Shown: in pieces, positions 7,836 to 15,866 of the stretch
Numbering within the stretch: position 1 is the first letter of the stretch
Layout: the number at the start of each line of letters is the position of its first letter
NCBI RefSeq assembly: GCF_002269255.1
Contig: NZ_CP022823.1
Span: forward strand, 5,208,001 to 5,272,000
From: Klebsiella quasivariicola
GTDB lineage: Bacteria > Pseudomonadota > Gammaproteobacteria > Enterobacterales > Enterobacteriaceae
Length of the DNA: 64,000 nt
Direction: 5' to 3'
Notes under the pieces: model-generated
Databases searched by the model: none
Seen by the model: only the letters and a program-made list of their open reading frames with translations
Told to the model about the DNA's origin: nothing
Program-made: the position numbers and the translations under genes

Positions 7836-10800
7836 TTAGTCGGCATCATAGCCCAGATTAGGCGCTAACCAGCGTTCGACTTCCGCCGGGGTCATCCCTT
7901 TACGCAGCGCGTAGTCTTCGACCTGGTCGCGCTGGATCTGCGCCACGGCGAAGTACTTGCTGTCCGGATGGCTGAAATACCAGCCGGAAACCGATGCGCC
8001 CGGCCACATGGCGAACGATTCGGTGAGCTTCATGCCGGTATGGGCTTCCACGTCCAGCAGTTGCCAGATGGTGCCTTTTTCGGTGTGCTCCGGACAGGCC
8101 GGATACCCCGGCGCAGGGCGGATCCCCTGGTAGTTCTCACGGATAAGCTCCTCATTGCTGAGGTTCTCATTGGCCGCATACCCCCAGTAGACCTTGCGTA
8201 CTTTCTCATGCAGATACTCGGCAAAGGCCTCCGCCAGACGATCGGCGATGGCCTTGATCATGATCTTGTTATAGTCATCATGCTGCGCTTCATAGGCGTC
8301 CGCCAGCGCGTCCTCTTCCAGGCCGCCGGTGACGGCGAAGGCGCCGATATAGTCCGCTTTGCCGCTCAGCTTCGGCGCGACGAAGTCGGCGAGGCAGTAG
8401 TTGGCGAAGCCGACCTTCTCCGTCTGCTGGCGCAGATGATGGCTCACCGTCAGCACGTGAGTGCGGGTTTCGTCGCGATAAATTTCAATATCGTCGCCGA
8501 CGCGGTTGGCCGGGAACAACCCGACCACGCCACGCGGGTTCAGGGTTTTCTCTGCGCTGAGTTTATCCAGCAGCTCGTTGGCGTCTTTGAACAAGCGCTG
8601 TGCCTCTTCACCGACCACTTCATCTTCCAGAATCCGCGGGTATTTGCCCGCCAGCGACCAGGTCATGAAGAACGGCGTCCAGTCGATGTAGTTACGCAGC
8701 GTCTCGATGCTCGCTTCCACCTCCTGTATCCCCAGGCGATGGGCCACCGGCGGCGTGTAGCTCTCCCAGTCGAAGGCCAGATCGTTTTCCCGCGCCGCGG
8801 CCAGGGTTACCGGCGGGGTGCGCGGTTTTTTACGCCCATGCTGGATACGCACGGTCTCATACTCTTTGCGCGTGCGGGCGACAAAATCATCGCGCTGCGT
8901 CTCCGAGAGCAGCGCAGCCACCACCCCGACGGTGCGCGAGGCGTTCTGTACGTAAACGGTCGGTCCGCTGTAGTTCTGCTCGATTTTCACCGCCGTATGC
9001 GCTTTCGAGGTAGTCGCGCCGCCTATCAGCAGCGGGATGGTAAAGCCCTGGCGCTCCATCTCTTTCGCCACGTTGACCATCTCGTCCAGCGACGGGGTAA
9101 TCAGCCCGGAGAGACCGATCAGATCCGCATTCACCTCTTTGGCGGTTTTGAGAATTTTGTCCGCCGGGACCATCACGCCAAGATCGATAATTTCGTAGTT
9201 ATTGCACTGCAGCACCACGCCGACGATGTTTTTGCCAATGTCGTGAACGTCGCCTTTTACCGTGGCAATCACCATTTTACCGTTACTGGAGCCCTGCTCT
9301 TTGCTGGCTTCGATATAAGGTTCGAGGTAGGCCACCGCCTGTTTCATCACGCGGGCGGATTTCACCACCTGCGGCAGGAACATTTTGCCTTCGCCGAACA
9401 GATCGCCGACCACGTTCATGCCGTCCATCAGCGGCCCTTCAATCACCTCGATAGGACGTTCGGCCTGCTGACGCGCTTCTTCGGTGTCCTGTTCGATAAA
9501 TTCAGTAATGCCCTTCACCAGCGAATATTCGAGACGCTTTTTCACCTCCCAGCTGCGCCATTCCGCCTGCTGGGCATTCGCGCCGTCGTCCGCTTTGCTG
9601 CCGCGATATTTTTCCGCCAGCTCAAGTAACCGTTCGGTACTGTCATCACGGCGATTCAGGATCACGTCTTCGACCGCGTCGCGCAGCTCGCCCGGGAGGT
9701 CATCATAGATGGCCAGCTGGCCGGCGTTGACGATCCCCATATCCATGCCGTTACGGATCGCATAGTAGAGGAACACGGCGTGGATCGCCTCACGTACCGG
9801 GTCATTGCCGCGGAACGAGAACGACACGTTGGAGACCCCGCCGGAGATCAGCGCATGCGGCAGCTCGCGTTTGATGTCTTCGCAGGCGCCGATAAAGTCC
9901 TGGGCATAGTTATTGTGCTCTTCAATACCGGTCGCCACCGCGAAGATATTCGGGTCAAAGATAATATCTTCCGGCGGGAAGCCGACCTCTTCGGTGAGAA
10001 TTTTGTAGGCGCGACGGCAAATCTCAATTTTGCGTTCGCGGGTGTCGGCCTGGCCCACTTCGTCAAAGGCCATCACCACCACCGCGGCGCCGTAGCGGCG
10101 CACCAGCTTCGCATGGTGGATAAAGGATTCGACGCCCTCTTTCATCGAAATCGAGTTAACGATGCCTTTGCCCTGAATGCATTTCAAACCCTTTTCAATG
10201 ACTTCCCACTTGGAGGAGTCGATCATGATCGGTACGCGGGCAATGTCCGGCTCGCCGGCAATCAGGTTGAGGAAGCGCACCATCGCCGCTTCCGCGTCGA
10301 GCATCCCCTCGTCCATGTTGATATCGATAATCTGCGCGCCGCTTTCCACCTGCTGACGGGCAACGTCCAGCGCTTCGCTGTACTTTTCTTCTTTAATCAG
10401 GCGCTTAAATTTCGCCGAGCCGGTGACGTTGGTACGTTCGCCGACGTTAACGAACAGGCTGTCGTCGCCGATGTTTAGCGGCTCCAGACCGGCGAGGCGG
10501 CAGGCCACCGGAATTTCCGGCAACTGACGCGGCGGCAGGCCCGCTACCGCCCGGCTCATGGCGGCGATATGTTCCGGAGTCGTACCGCAGCAGCCGCCAA
10601 CGATATTAAGGAAACCGGCTTCCGCCCATTCGCGGATCTGCGCCGCCATGGTGTCGGCATCCAGATCGTATTCGCCGAAAGCGTTGGGCAGACCGGCGTT
10701 CGGATGCGCGGTGACATAGCATTCGGCGATGCGCGACAGCTCCTGAACATACTGGCGCAGCTCGTCCGGCCCGAGGGCGCAGTTCAGACCAAACGATAAG

Positions 10801-11519
10801 GCTTCGGCGTGGCGCAGCGAGTTATAGAAAGCTTCGGTGGTCTGCCCGGAAAGCGTGCGGCCGGAGGCGTCGGTAATGGTGCCGGAGATCATTAGCGGCA
10901 GGTCAACGCCCAGCGCCTCCAGCTCCTCTTTCACCGCATAGATGGCCGCTTTGGCGTTCAGGGTGTCAAATACCGTTTCAATCAGGATCAGATCCACACC
11001 ACCTTCCACCAGCGCCCGGGTGGATTCGCGATAGGCGGCCACCAGCTGGTCAAAGGTAATATTACGGAACGCCGGATCGTTCACATCAGGCGAGATAGAG
11101 GCGGTACGGTTGGTCGGGCCAAGCACGCCCGCGACGTAGCGCGGTTTTTCCGGCGTGCGGGCCGTCCAGGCGTCGGCGCTGGCGCGGGCCAGCTTCGCCG
11201 CGGCAAAGTTGATCTCGGCCGACAGGGATTCCATCTGGTAATCCGCCATCGCGATGGTCGTCGAGTTAAAGGTGTTGGTCTCGATGATATCCGCGCCGGC
11301 CTCGAAGTAGGCGTCGTGGATCTCGCGGATCACCTCAGGCTTGCTGAGCACCAGCAGGTCATTGTTGCCTTTCAGGTCGCACGGCCAGTCAGCAAAGCGC
11401 TCACCGCGAAAGTCCTGCTCACTCAGACGATAGCCCTGGATCATGGTGCCCATGCCCCCATCCAGGACCAGAATACGTTCTTTTAACTGCTGATGCAGTT
11501 GCTCAACTTTGCTGCTCAC
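7836..11519 (-). CDS. metH: Cobalamin-dependent methionine synthase MetH
   Basis: This 1227-residue enzyme transfers a methyl group from 5-methyl-THF via methylcobalamin to homocysteine, the last step of methionine synthesis. Four modules are visible in order. The homocysteine/Zn domain has its Cys in GLNCALGP and GGCCGTTP near 247 and 310-311. The folate domain begins NVGERTNVTGSAKF near 360. The cobalamin domain has DVHDIGK, its His being the lower cobalt ligand near 759, and SGLITPSLDEM. The C-terminal AdoMet reactivation domain is last. The frame extends five codons to a TTG at 11534, but GTG 11519 with GGGAG about 5 bases upstream gives exactly the E. coli length. It diverges from iclR. 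Confidence 0.97.
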   Translation of the reverse strand: MSSKVEQLHQQLKERILVLDGGMGTMIQGYRLSEQDFRGERFADWPCDLKGNNDLLVLSKPEVIREIHDAYFEAGADIIETNTFNSTTIAMADYQMESLSAEINFAAAKLARASADAWTARTPEKPRYVAGVLGPTNRTASISPDVNDPAFRNITFDQLVAAYRESTRALVEGGVDLILIETVFDTLNAKAAIYAVKEELEALGVDLPLMISGTITDASGRTLSGQTTEAFYNSLRHAEALSFGLNCALGPDELRQYVQELSRIAECYVTAHPNAGLPNAFGEYDLDADTMAAQIREWAEAGFLNIVGGCCGTTPEHIAAMSRAVAGLPPRQLPEIPVACRLAGLEPLNIGDDSLFVNVGERTNVTGSAKFKRLIKEEKYSEALDVARQQVESGAQIIDINMDEGMLDAEAAMVRFLNLIAGEPDIARVPIMIDSSKWEVIEKGLKCIQGKGIVNSISMKEGVESFIHHAKLVRRYGAAVVVMAFDEVGQADTRERKIEICRRAYKILTEEVGFPPEDIIFDPNIFAVATGIEEHNNYAQDFIGACEDIKRELPHALISGGVSNVSFSFRGNDPVREAIHAVFLYYAIRNGMDMGIVNAGQLAIYDDLPGELRDAVEDVILNRRDDSTERLLELAEKYRGSKADDGANAQQAEWRSWEVKKRLEYSLVKGITEFIEQDTEEARQQAERPIEVIEGPLMDGMNVVGDLFGEGKMFLPQVVKSARVMKQAVAYLEPYIEASKEQGSSNGKMVIATVKGDVHDIGKNIVGVVLQCNNYEIIDLGVMVPADKILKTAKEVNADLIGLSGLITPSLDEMVNVAKEMERQGFTIPLLIGGATTSKAHTAVKIEQNYSGPTVYVQNASRTVGVVAALLSETQRDDFVARTRKEYETVRIQHGRKKPRTPPVTLAAARENDLAFDWESYTPPVAHRLGIQEVEASIETLRNYIDWTPFFMTWSLAGKYPRILEDEVVGEEAQRLFKDANELLDKLSAEKTLNPRGVVGLFPANRVGDDIEIYRDETRTHVLTVSHHLRQQTEKVGFANYCLADFVAPKLSGKADYIGAFAVTGGLEEDALADAYEAQHDDYNKIMIKAIADRLAEAFAEYLHEKVRKVYWGYAANENLSNEELIRENYQGIRPAPGYPACPEHTEKGTIWQLLDVEAHTGMKLTESFAMWPGASVSGWYFSHPDSKYFAVAQIQRDQVEDYALRKGMTPAEVERWLAPNLGYDAD

Positions 11520-11611
11520 ACTTGCTCCCGACAACGCTCAACTCAGGCCAAATAGCCAACGAACCATACTGGCACAAACCACCGGAGCGGAAAAGACAAC
11601 AACGGGCAATA

Positions 11612-11624
11612 TGAGACATGTTCA
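11612..11624. promoter_or_regulatory. Candidate MetR binding site in the metH-iclR intergenic region
   Basis: TGAGACATGTTCA matches the MetR consensus TGAA-N5-TTCA except at one position. It lies 93 bases upstream of the metH GTG. MetR with homocysteine is the known activator of metH in enterobacteria. Seen: the motif. Inferred: occupancy. Confidence 0.65.
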
Positions 11625-11675
11625 GCTTCACTCCTCCGATGAGTCTGGTTGTGATTGCATTCTCGCCAAATAAAA

Positions 11676-11690
11676 CGAAAATTATTTCCA
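11676..11690. promoter_or_regulatory. IclR operator upstream of iclR (autoregulation)
   Basis: CGAAAATTATTTCCA matches the palindromic IclR consensus TGGAAATNATTTCCA at 12 of the 14 defined positions. It ends 23 bases before the iclR ATG, where IclR represses its own transcription in E. coli. Confidence 0.7.
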
Positions 11691-11713
11691 CGATACAGAA
11701 AAAGGAGACCGCG

Positions 11714-12544
11714 ATGGCCATTACCCCCGTTCCCGCGAAACGCGGCAGAAAACCCGCGGCAGCCACCGCCCAGCAGGCTGGCGGTCAGGTTCAGTCGCTG
11801 ACCCGCGGCCTGAAATTGCTCGAATGGATTGCCGAGTCCCACAGCAGCGTCGCGCTAACCGAACTGGCGCAGCAGGCGGGTCTGCCCAATTCAACCACCC
11901 ACCGTCTGCTGACCACCATGCAGCAGCTGGGCTTCGTCCGCCAGGTGGGCGAGCTGGGCCACTGGGCCGTCGGGGCGCATGCTTTCGTGGTCGGCAGCAG
12001 CTTTCTACAAAGCCGCAATCTGCTGGCGATTGTCCATCCGATCCTGCGCCAGCTGATGGAAGATTCCGGTGAAACGGTGAATCTGGCGGTGCTCGACCAG
12101 AGCGACCATCAGGCGATCATTATCGACCAGGTGCAATGCACCCAGCTGATGCGGATGTCGGCGCCAATCGGCGGTAAACTGCCGATGCACGCTTCCGGCG
12201 CCGGGAAGGCGTTTCTCGCGCAACTGAGCGAAGAGCAGGTCACCAGTTTGCTGCATCGTAAAGGGCTTCATGCCTATACGCATGCCACGCTGGTCTCCCC
12301 GCTGCATCTGAAGGAAGATTTAGCCCAGACCCGCAAGCGGGGCTACTCTTTCGATGATGAGGAACACGCGCTCGGCCTGCGCTGTGTCGCCGCCTGCATT
12401 TACGATGAACATCGCGAACCGTTCGCGGCAATCTCCATCTCAGGCCCCATCTCGCGTATGACCGATGATCGGGTGACTGAGCTGGGCGCGCTGGTCATTA
12501 AGGCCGCGAAAGAGGTCACGCTGGCATACGGCGGGGTTAAATAA
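11714..12544 (+). CDS. iclR: Acetate/glyoxylate operon repressor IclR
   Basis: This 276-residue IclR-family repressor of aceBAK has a winged helix-turn-helix (about residues 25-90: ALTELAQQAGLPNSTTHRLL) and a C-terminal effector domain (about 105-270: PIGGKLPMHASGAGKAFLA, ALGLRCVAACIYDE). The domain binds glyoxylate, which lifts repression, and pyruvate, which strengthens it (known in E. coli). AAAGGAG (11701-11707) sets the ATG at 11714; the longer frame from 11618 is not used. The N-terminal tail (PVPAKRGRKPAAATAQQ) is basic. Its cognate operators appear at 11676-11690 and 17562-17584. Confidence 0.96.
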   Translation: MAITPVPAKRGRKPAAATAQQAGGQVQSLTRGLKLLEWIAESHSSVALTELAQQAGLPNSTTHRLLTTMQQLGFVRQVGELGHWAVGAHAFVVGSSFLQSRNLLAIVHPILRQLMEDSGETVNLAVLDQSDHQAIIIDQVQCTQLMRMSAPIGGKLPMHASGAGKAFLAQLSEEQVTSLLHRKGLHAYTHATLVSPLHLKEDLAQTRKRGYSFDDEEHALGLRCVAACIYDEHREPFAAISISGPISRMTDDRVTELGALVIKAAKEVTLAYGGVK

Positions 12545-12546
12545 AG

Positions 12547-12569
12547 AAAATGCCCCAGAGGGGCATTTT
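12547..12569 (+). terminator. iclR intrinsic terminator
   Basis: AAAATGCCCC (12547-12556) pairs perfectly with GGGGCATTTT (12560-12569) around AGA, three bases after the iclR stop. The A/T-symmetric stem could also work on the minus strand for aceK, which ends at 12596. Confidence 0.88.
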
Positions 12570-12571
12570 AA

Positions 12572-12651
12572 GTAGGCCTGATAAGCGTAGCGCCATCAGG
12601 CAGATCGGCGCACCTTGCCGGATGGCGGCGTAAACGCCTTCTCCGGCCTAC
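12572..12651. repeat. REP pair (BIME) overlapping the 3' end of aceK
   Basis: There are two head-to-head REP units. One has GCCTGAT/ATCAGGC arms (12576-12601). The other runs from TGCCGGATGG to TCCGGCCTAC (12616-12651). The outer ends GTAGGCC and GGCCTAC are complementary. The aceK stop codon (12596-12598) lies inside the first unit, so the element is partly coding. Such repeats bind gyrase, IHF or Pol I, or protect mRNA 3' ends (family knowledge). Confidence 0.85.
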
Positions 12652-14380
12652 TGTCGGCGCCATAGCGCACGCTAAACCGCTGCTTGCGCCGGTAGGCGTA
12701 GACATCTTCCACATGGCCGTTTTTAATCCGCGTCTGCAGTTCACGCCAGTAGTCGGCGCGCAGCAGGTCGGCATGCATCTCCTCAAACAGCGGTCCAATG
12801 CGCGGGTCAGCGCACAGCCAGTGGCGGAACTCCTCCGGGAAAACATCGCCCGGCGAGACGCTATACCACGGCTCGCTGGCCAGCTCATCCTCCGGATAGC
12901 GCGGCGGCGGGATATGACGGAAATTCACTTCCGTCATATAGCAGATTTCATCATAGTCGTAGAACACCACCCGGCCATGGCGGGTGACGCCGAAGTTTTT
13001 AAACAACATATCGCCAGGAAAGATATTGGCGGCGGCCAGCTGGCGGATAGCATTGCCATACTCTTCTACCGCATCACGTAATGCCTGACCGTTAACCTGC
13101 TCCAGCCACAGGTTGAGCGGCACCATTCGCCGTTCAATATACAGATGGCTGATGACGATGCGGTCGCCAAGATCGGTGAGTTTGTTCCCCGCTTCCGCCT
13201 GCAGCAGCGCCAGCAGCGCTGGCGCGATTTGCCGTTTATCCAGCACGAAATTTTCAAACTCCTGGGTATCCGCCATCCGCCCGACGCGGTCATGCTCCTT
13301 TACCAGCTGATAGCAGGCGCGCACGTGGGCGGCGGTCATCTCTTTCTGCGGCGCGAAGCGGTCTTTGATCACCTTAAACACCCGGTCAAACCCCGGCAGG
13401 GTAAACACCAGCATCACCATCCCGCGAATGCCCGGCGCTTCAATAAACTGCTCATCGCAGCGAGTAATGTAATGCAGATATTCGCGATAACTTTCGGTTT
13501 TGGCGTGCTTCTGACAGCCAATCGCCATATACAGCTCGGCCGTCGTTTTACCCGGCAGGATCTCGCGCAGCCATTCCACCAGGGCGCCGGGCAGTGGCGC
13601 ATAAACCATAAAATAGGAACGCGCGAAGCCAAAAACGATGCTCGCTTCGGCATGGGTTGTGAGGCAGGTGTCAACAAACAGCTCACCCTCATCGCTGCGG
13701 TGGATCGGCAGCAAAAAAGGCAGCGTCGCCATCGGCATGACCAGTTTGCCCACCAGCCAGGCGGCTTTATTCCGGTAGAACAGCTCATTGGCGACCTGCA
13801 GATGACAGCTGGCGAGCAGTTCCTCCCCCAGCGCCTCCTGCAGACTGGCAATGATATAGCCGATGTCCCGCGCTTTATTCTGCCACGGCAGCCGCAGCGG
13901 CAGATCGGACAGCACTTTGCCCAGCAGGTGCGACCAGCCGCGTTCCGGAAAGAAATCTTTCGCCAGCGGTCGCGGGAGAGTGCGAAAGGGGCGCTCAGGC
14001 TGCGAACTGAAAATAAAGAGCCGCTCGGGGGTCAGCGAGCGGTGGTCAAACAGGCGGCAGTAGACCGAATTGAAAAAGCTCTCGGCAATTTCAAAGCGTG
14101 GGTAATCCGGCAAAAGTTGGGTGTACTGCTGTTTCACCCGCAGAAGAAAATCGACGTCGGTACTTTTCCCTTCGGTAATGCAGCGCAGCTGCTCTACTAC
14201 CAGGCCAACGTGGTGATCGTAGAGATGGATGCGCTGCTTCATCGCCTGCTGCACCGCGTGCCAGTCAGCCTGTTCAAAGCGCTGCTGCGCGCCGGAGGTC
14301 ACCTCGAGGAAACGCCCGTACTGGGCGTCGAATCCCTGTAATATCGTTTGGGCAATCAGTAATTCCAGACCACGCGTCAT
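12596..14380 (-). CDS. aceK: Isocitrate dehydrogenase kinase/phosphatase AceK with REP-encoded C-terminal extension
   Basis: This 594-residue bifunctional enzyme phosphorylates and dephosphorylates isocitrate dehydrogenase and so sets flux into the glyoxylate shunt. The start MTRGLELLIAQTILQGFDAQYGRF and the ATP/kinase-core segments LPFLLPIH, NIFPGDMLFKNFGVTRHGRVVFYDYDEI and ELASEPWYSVSPGDVFPEEF are all recognisable. E. coli AceK has 578 residues and ends shortly after RFSVRYG. Here the frame runs on for about 20 residues after RFSVRYG, most of them encoded by the REP at 12572-12651. GGGGGAG (complement of 14385-14391) is the ribosome site. It is the third gene of aceBAK, separated from aceA by a second REP cluster. 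Confidence 0.95.
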   Translation of the reverse strand: MTRGLELLIAQTILQGFDAQYGRFLEVTSGAQQRFEQADWHAVQQAMKQRIHLYDHHVGLVVEQLRCITEGKSTDVDFLLRVKQQYTQLLPDYPRFEIAESFFNSVYCRLFDHRSLTPERLFIFSSQPERPFRTLPRPLAKDFFPERGWSHLLGKVLSDLPLRLPWQNKARDIGYIIASLQEALGEELLASCHLQVANELFYRNKAAWLVGKLVMPMATLPFLLPIHRSDEGELFVDTCLTTHAEASIVFGFARSYFMVYAPLPGALVEWLREILPGKTTAELYMAIGCQKHAKTESYREYLHYITRCDEQFIEAPGIRGMVMLVFTLPGFDRVFKVIKDRFAPQKEMTAAHVRACYQLVKEHDRVGRMADTQEFENFVLDKRQIAPALLALLQAEAGNKLTDLGDRIVISHLYIERRMVPLNLWLEQVNGQALRDAVEEYGNAIRQLAAANIFPGDMLFKNFGVTRHGRVVFYDYDEICYMTEVNFRHIPPPRYPEDELASEPWYSVSPGDVFPEEFRHWLCADPRIGPLFEEMHADLLRADYWRELQTRIKNGHVEDVYAYRRKQRFSVRYGADSRPEKAFTPPSGKVRRSA

Positions 14381-14388
14381 CGCTCTCC

Positions 14389-14479
14389 CCCATCCGGCAC
14401 CACGTCATGCCGGATGGCGCACTCGCTTATCCGGCCTGCGTCCCTTCACAGGCCCGGTCAGCGTCGCGCCGCCGGGCAT
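14389..14479. repeat. REP cluster between aceA and aceK
   Basis: There are at least three REP-like units. CCATCCGGCA (14390-14399) pairs exactly with TGCCGGATGG (14408-14417) around an 8-base loop. A unit runs from TGCCGGATGG to TATCCGGCCTG (14408-14438). A GGCCCGG...GCCGGGC unit occupies about 14452-14477. The cluster fills almost the whole aceA-aceK gap and touches the aceK ribosome site. In E. coli aceK is made at far lower levels than aceBA, partly because of structure in this gap (known). Confidence 0.82.
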
Positions 14480-14482
14480 GGC

Positions 14483-15787
14483 TCAAAACTGATCTTCTTC
14501 GGTCGAGCCGGTCAGCGCCGTCACCGACGAGGCGCCGCCCTGGATAATCGTGGTGACTTTATCGAAGTAGCCGGTACCCACCTCCTGCTGATGCGAGACG
14601 AAGGTGTAGCCTTCCGGCCCGGCGGCGAATTCCGGCTGCTGCACTTTCTCAACATAGTGGCGCATCCCTTCCCCCTGAGCGTAGGCATGGGCGAGGTCGA
14701 ACATGTTAAACCACATGCTGTGGATCCCGGCGAGGGTAATAAACTGGTATTTGTATCCCATGTCCGACAGCTGCTGCTGGAAGCTGGCGATGGTTTTATC
14801 GTCGAGATTTTTCTTCCAGTTAAACGACGGGGAGCAGTTATAGGCCAGCAGTTTGCCCGGGAAACGTGCATGGATAGCCTCGGCAAAGCGGCGCGCCTGC
14901 TCAAGATCCGGTTTCGACGTTTCGCACCACACCAGATCGGCATACGGCGCATAAGCCAGCCCGCGACTGATCGCCTGCTCGATCCCGGCGTGGGTGCGGA
15001 AGAACCCTTCGCTGGTGCGATCCCCGGTAATAAACTCACGATCGTATGGATCGCAATCAGAGGTAATTAAATCGGCCGCATCGGCATCGGTACGGGCGAT
15101 CACCAGCGTCGGGACCCCCATCACGTCGGCCGCCAGACGCGCCGCCACCAGCTTCTGAATCGCCTCCTGGGTCGGGACCAGCACTTTACCGCCCATATGG
15201 CCGCACTTCTTCACCGATGCCAGCTGATCTTCGAAGTGAACAGCCGCTGCACCGGCTTCAATCATCGATTTCATCAGCTCAAAGGCATTAAGGACGCCGC
15301 CAAAACCGGCTTCCGCATCCGCCACGATCGGCAGGAAGTAGTCGATAAAGCGCGGATCGTTCGGCTCAATCCCGGCTGACCACTGGATCTGATCGGCGCG
15401 GCGGAAGGTATTGTTGATCCGATCCACCACCGCCGGTACCGAGTTGGCCGGATACAGCGATTGATCCGGATACATGCTGGACGCCAGGTTAGCATCCGCG
15501 GCAACCTGCCAGCCGGAGAGATAAATGGCTTCGATGCCGGCCTTCGCCTGCTGCAAGGCCTGGCCGCCGGTCAGCGCGCCGAGACTGTTGATGTACCCTT
15601 TCTTCGCCTCACCGTGCAGCAGACGCCACATTTTCGCCGCGCCAAGCTGCGCCAGCGTGCATTCCGGATTCACCGAGCCGCGTAACTTCACCACCTCTTC
15701 CGCGCTGTACGGGCGGGTAATACCTTCCCAGCGCGGGTTCGTCCACTCTTTGTTTAATTCTTCGATTTGTTGGGTACGGGTTTTCAT
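14483..15787 (-). CDS. aceA: Isocitrate lyase AceA
   Basis: This 434-residue enzyme, the same length as E. coli AceA, cleaves isocitrate to glyoxylate and succinate. The catalytic loop KKCGHMGGK (Cys near 195), the WQVAADANL and DADAADLITSDCDP segments and the YNCSPSFNWKK signature are present. The frame opens five codons earlier, but ATG 15787 has GGAG about 8 bases upstream and the family N terminus MKTRTQQIEELN. It is the second gene of aceBAK, 79 bases after aceB. No truncation or substitution in the active site is seen. Confidence 0.97.
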   Translation of the reverse strand: MKTRTQQIEELNKEWTNPRWEGITRPYSAEEVVKLRGSVNPECTLAQLGAAKMWRLLHGEAKKGYINSLGALTGGQALQQAKAGIEAIYLSGWQVAADANLASSMYPDQSLYPANSVPAVVDRINNTFRRADQIQWSAGIEPNDPRFIDYFLPIVADAEAGFGGVLNAFELMKSMIEAGAAAVHFEDQLASVKKCGHMGGKVLVPTQEAIQKLVAARLAADVMGVPTLVIARTDADAADLITSDCDPYDREFITGDRTSEGFFRTHAGIEQAISRGLAYAPYADLVWCETSKPDLEQARRFAEAIHARFPGKLLAYNCSPSFNWKKNLDDKTIASFQQQLSDMGYKYQFITLAGIHSMWFNMFDLAHAYAQGEGMRHYVEKVQQPEFAAGPEGYTFVSHQQEVGTGYFDKVTTIIQGGASSVTALTGSTEEDQF

Positions 15788-15866
15788 GTGCAGATGCTCC
15801 ATATAATTTCCTGGCTCCCCAGGCTCATTGGTGAAGGACTAAATGGCGAACCACACCATCTGGCGA

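Noticed and set aside
7968..9629. A 553-codon open frame antisense to metH
   Set aside because: Frame is the mirror of metH codons, Arg/His-rich without motifs. The sense gene is certain. The same applies to 13145-14341 (aceK) and 6632-7480 (yjbB).
11618..11713. N-terminal extension of IclR (32 residues)
   Set aside because: The extension would cover the IclR operator and lacks a ribosome site. AAAGGAG directly before ATG 11714 is decisive.
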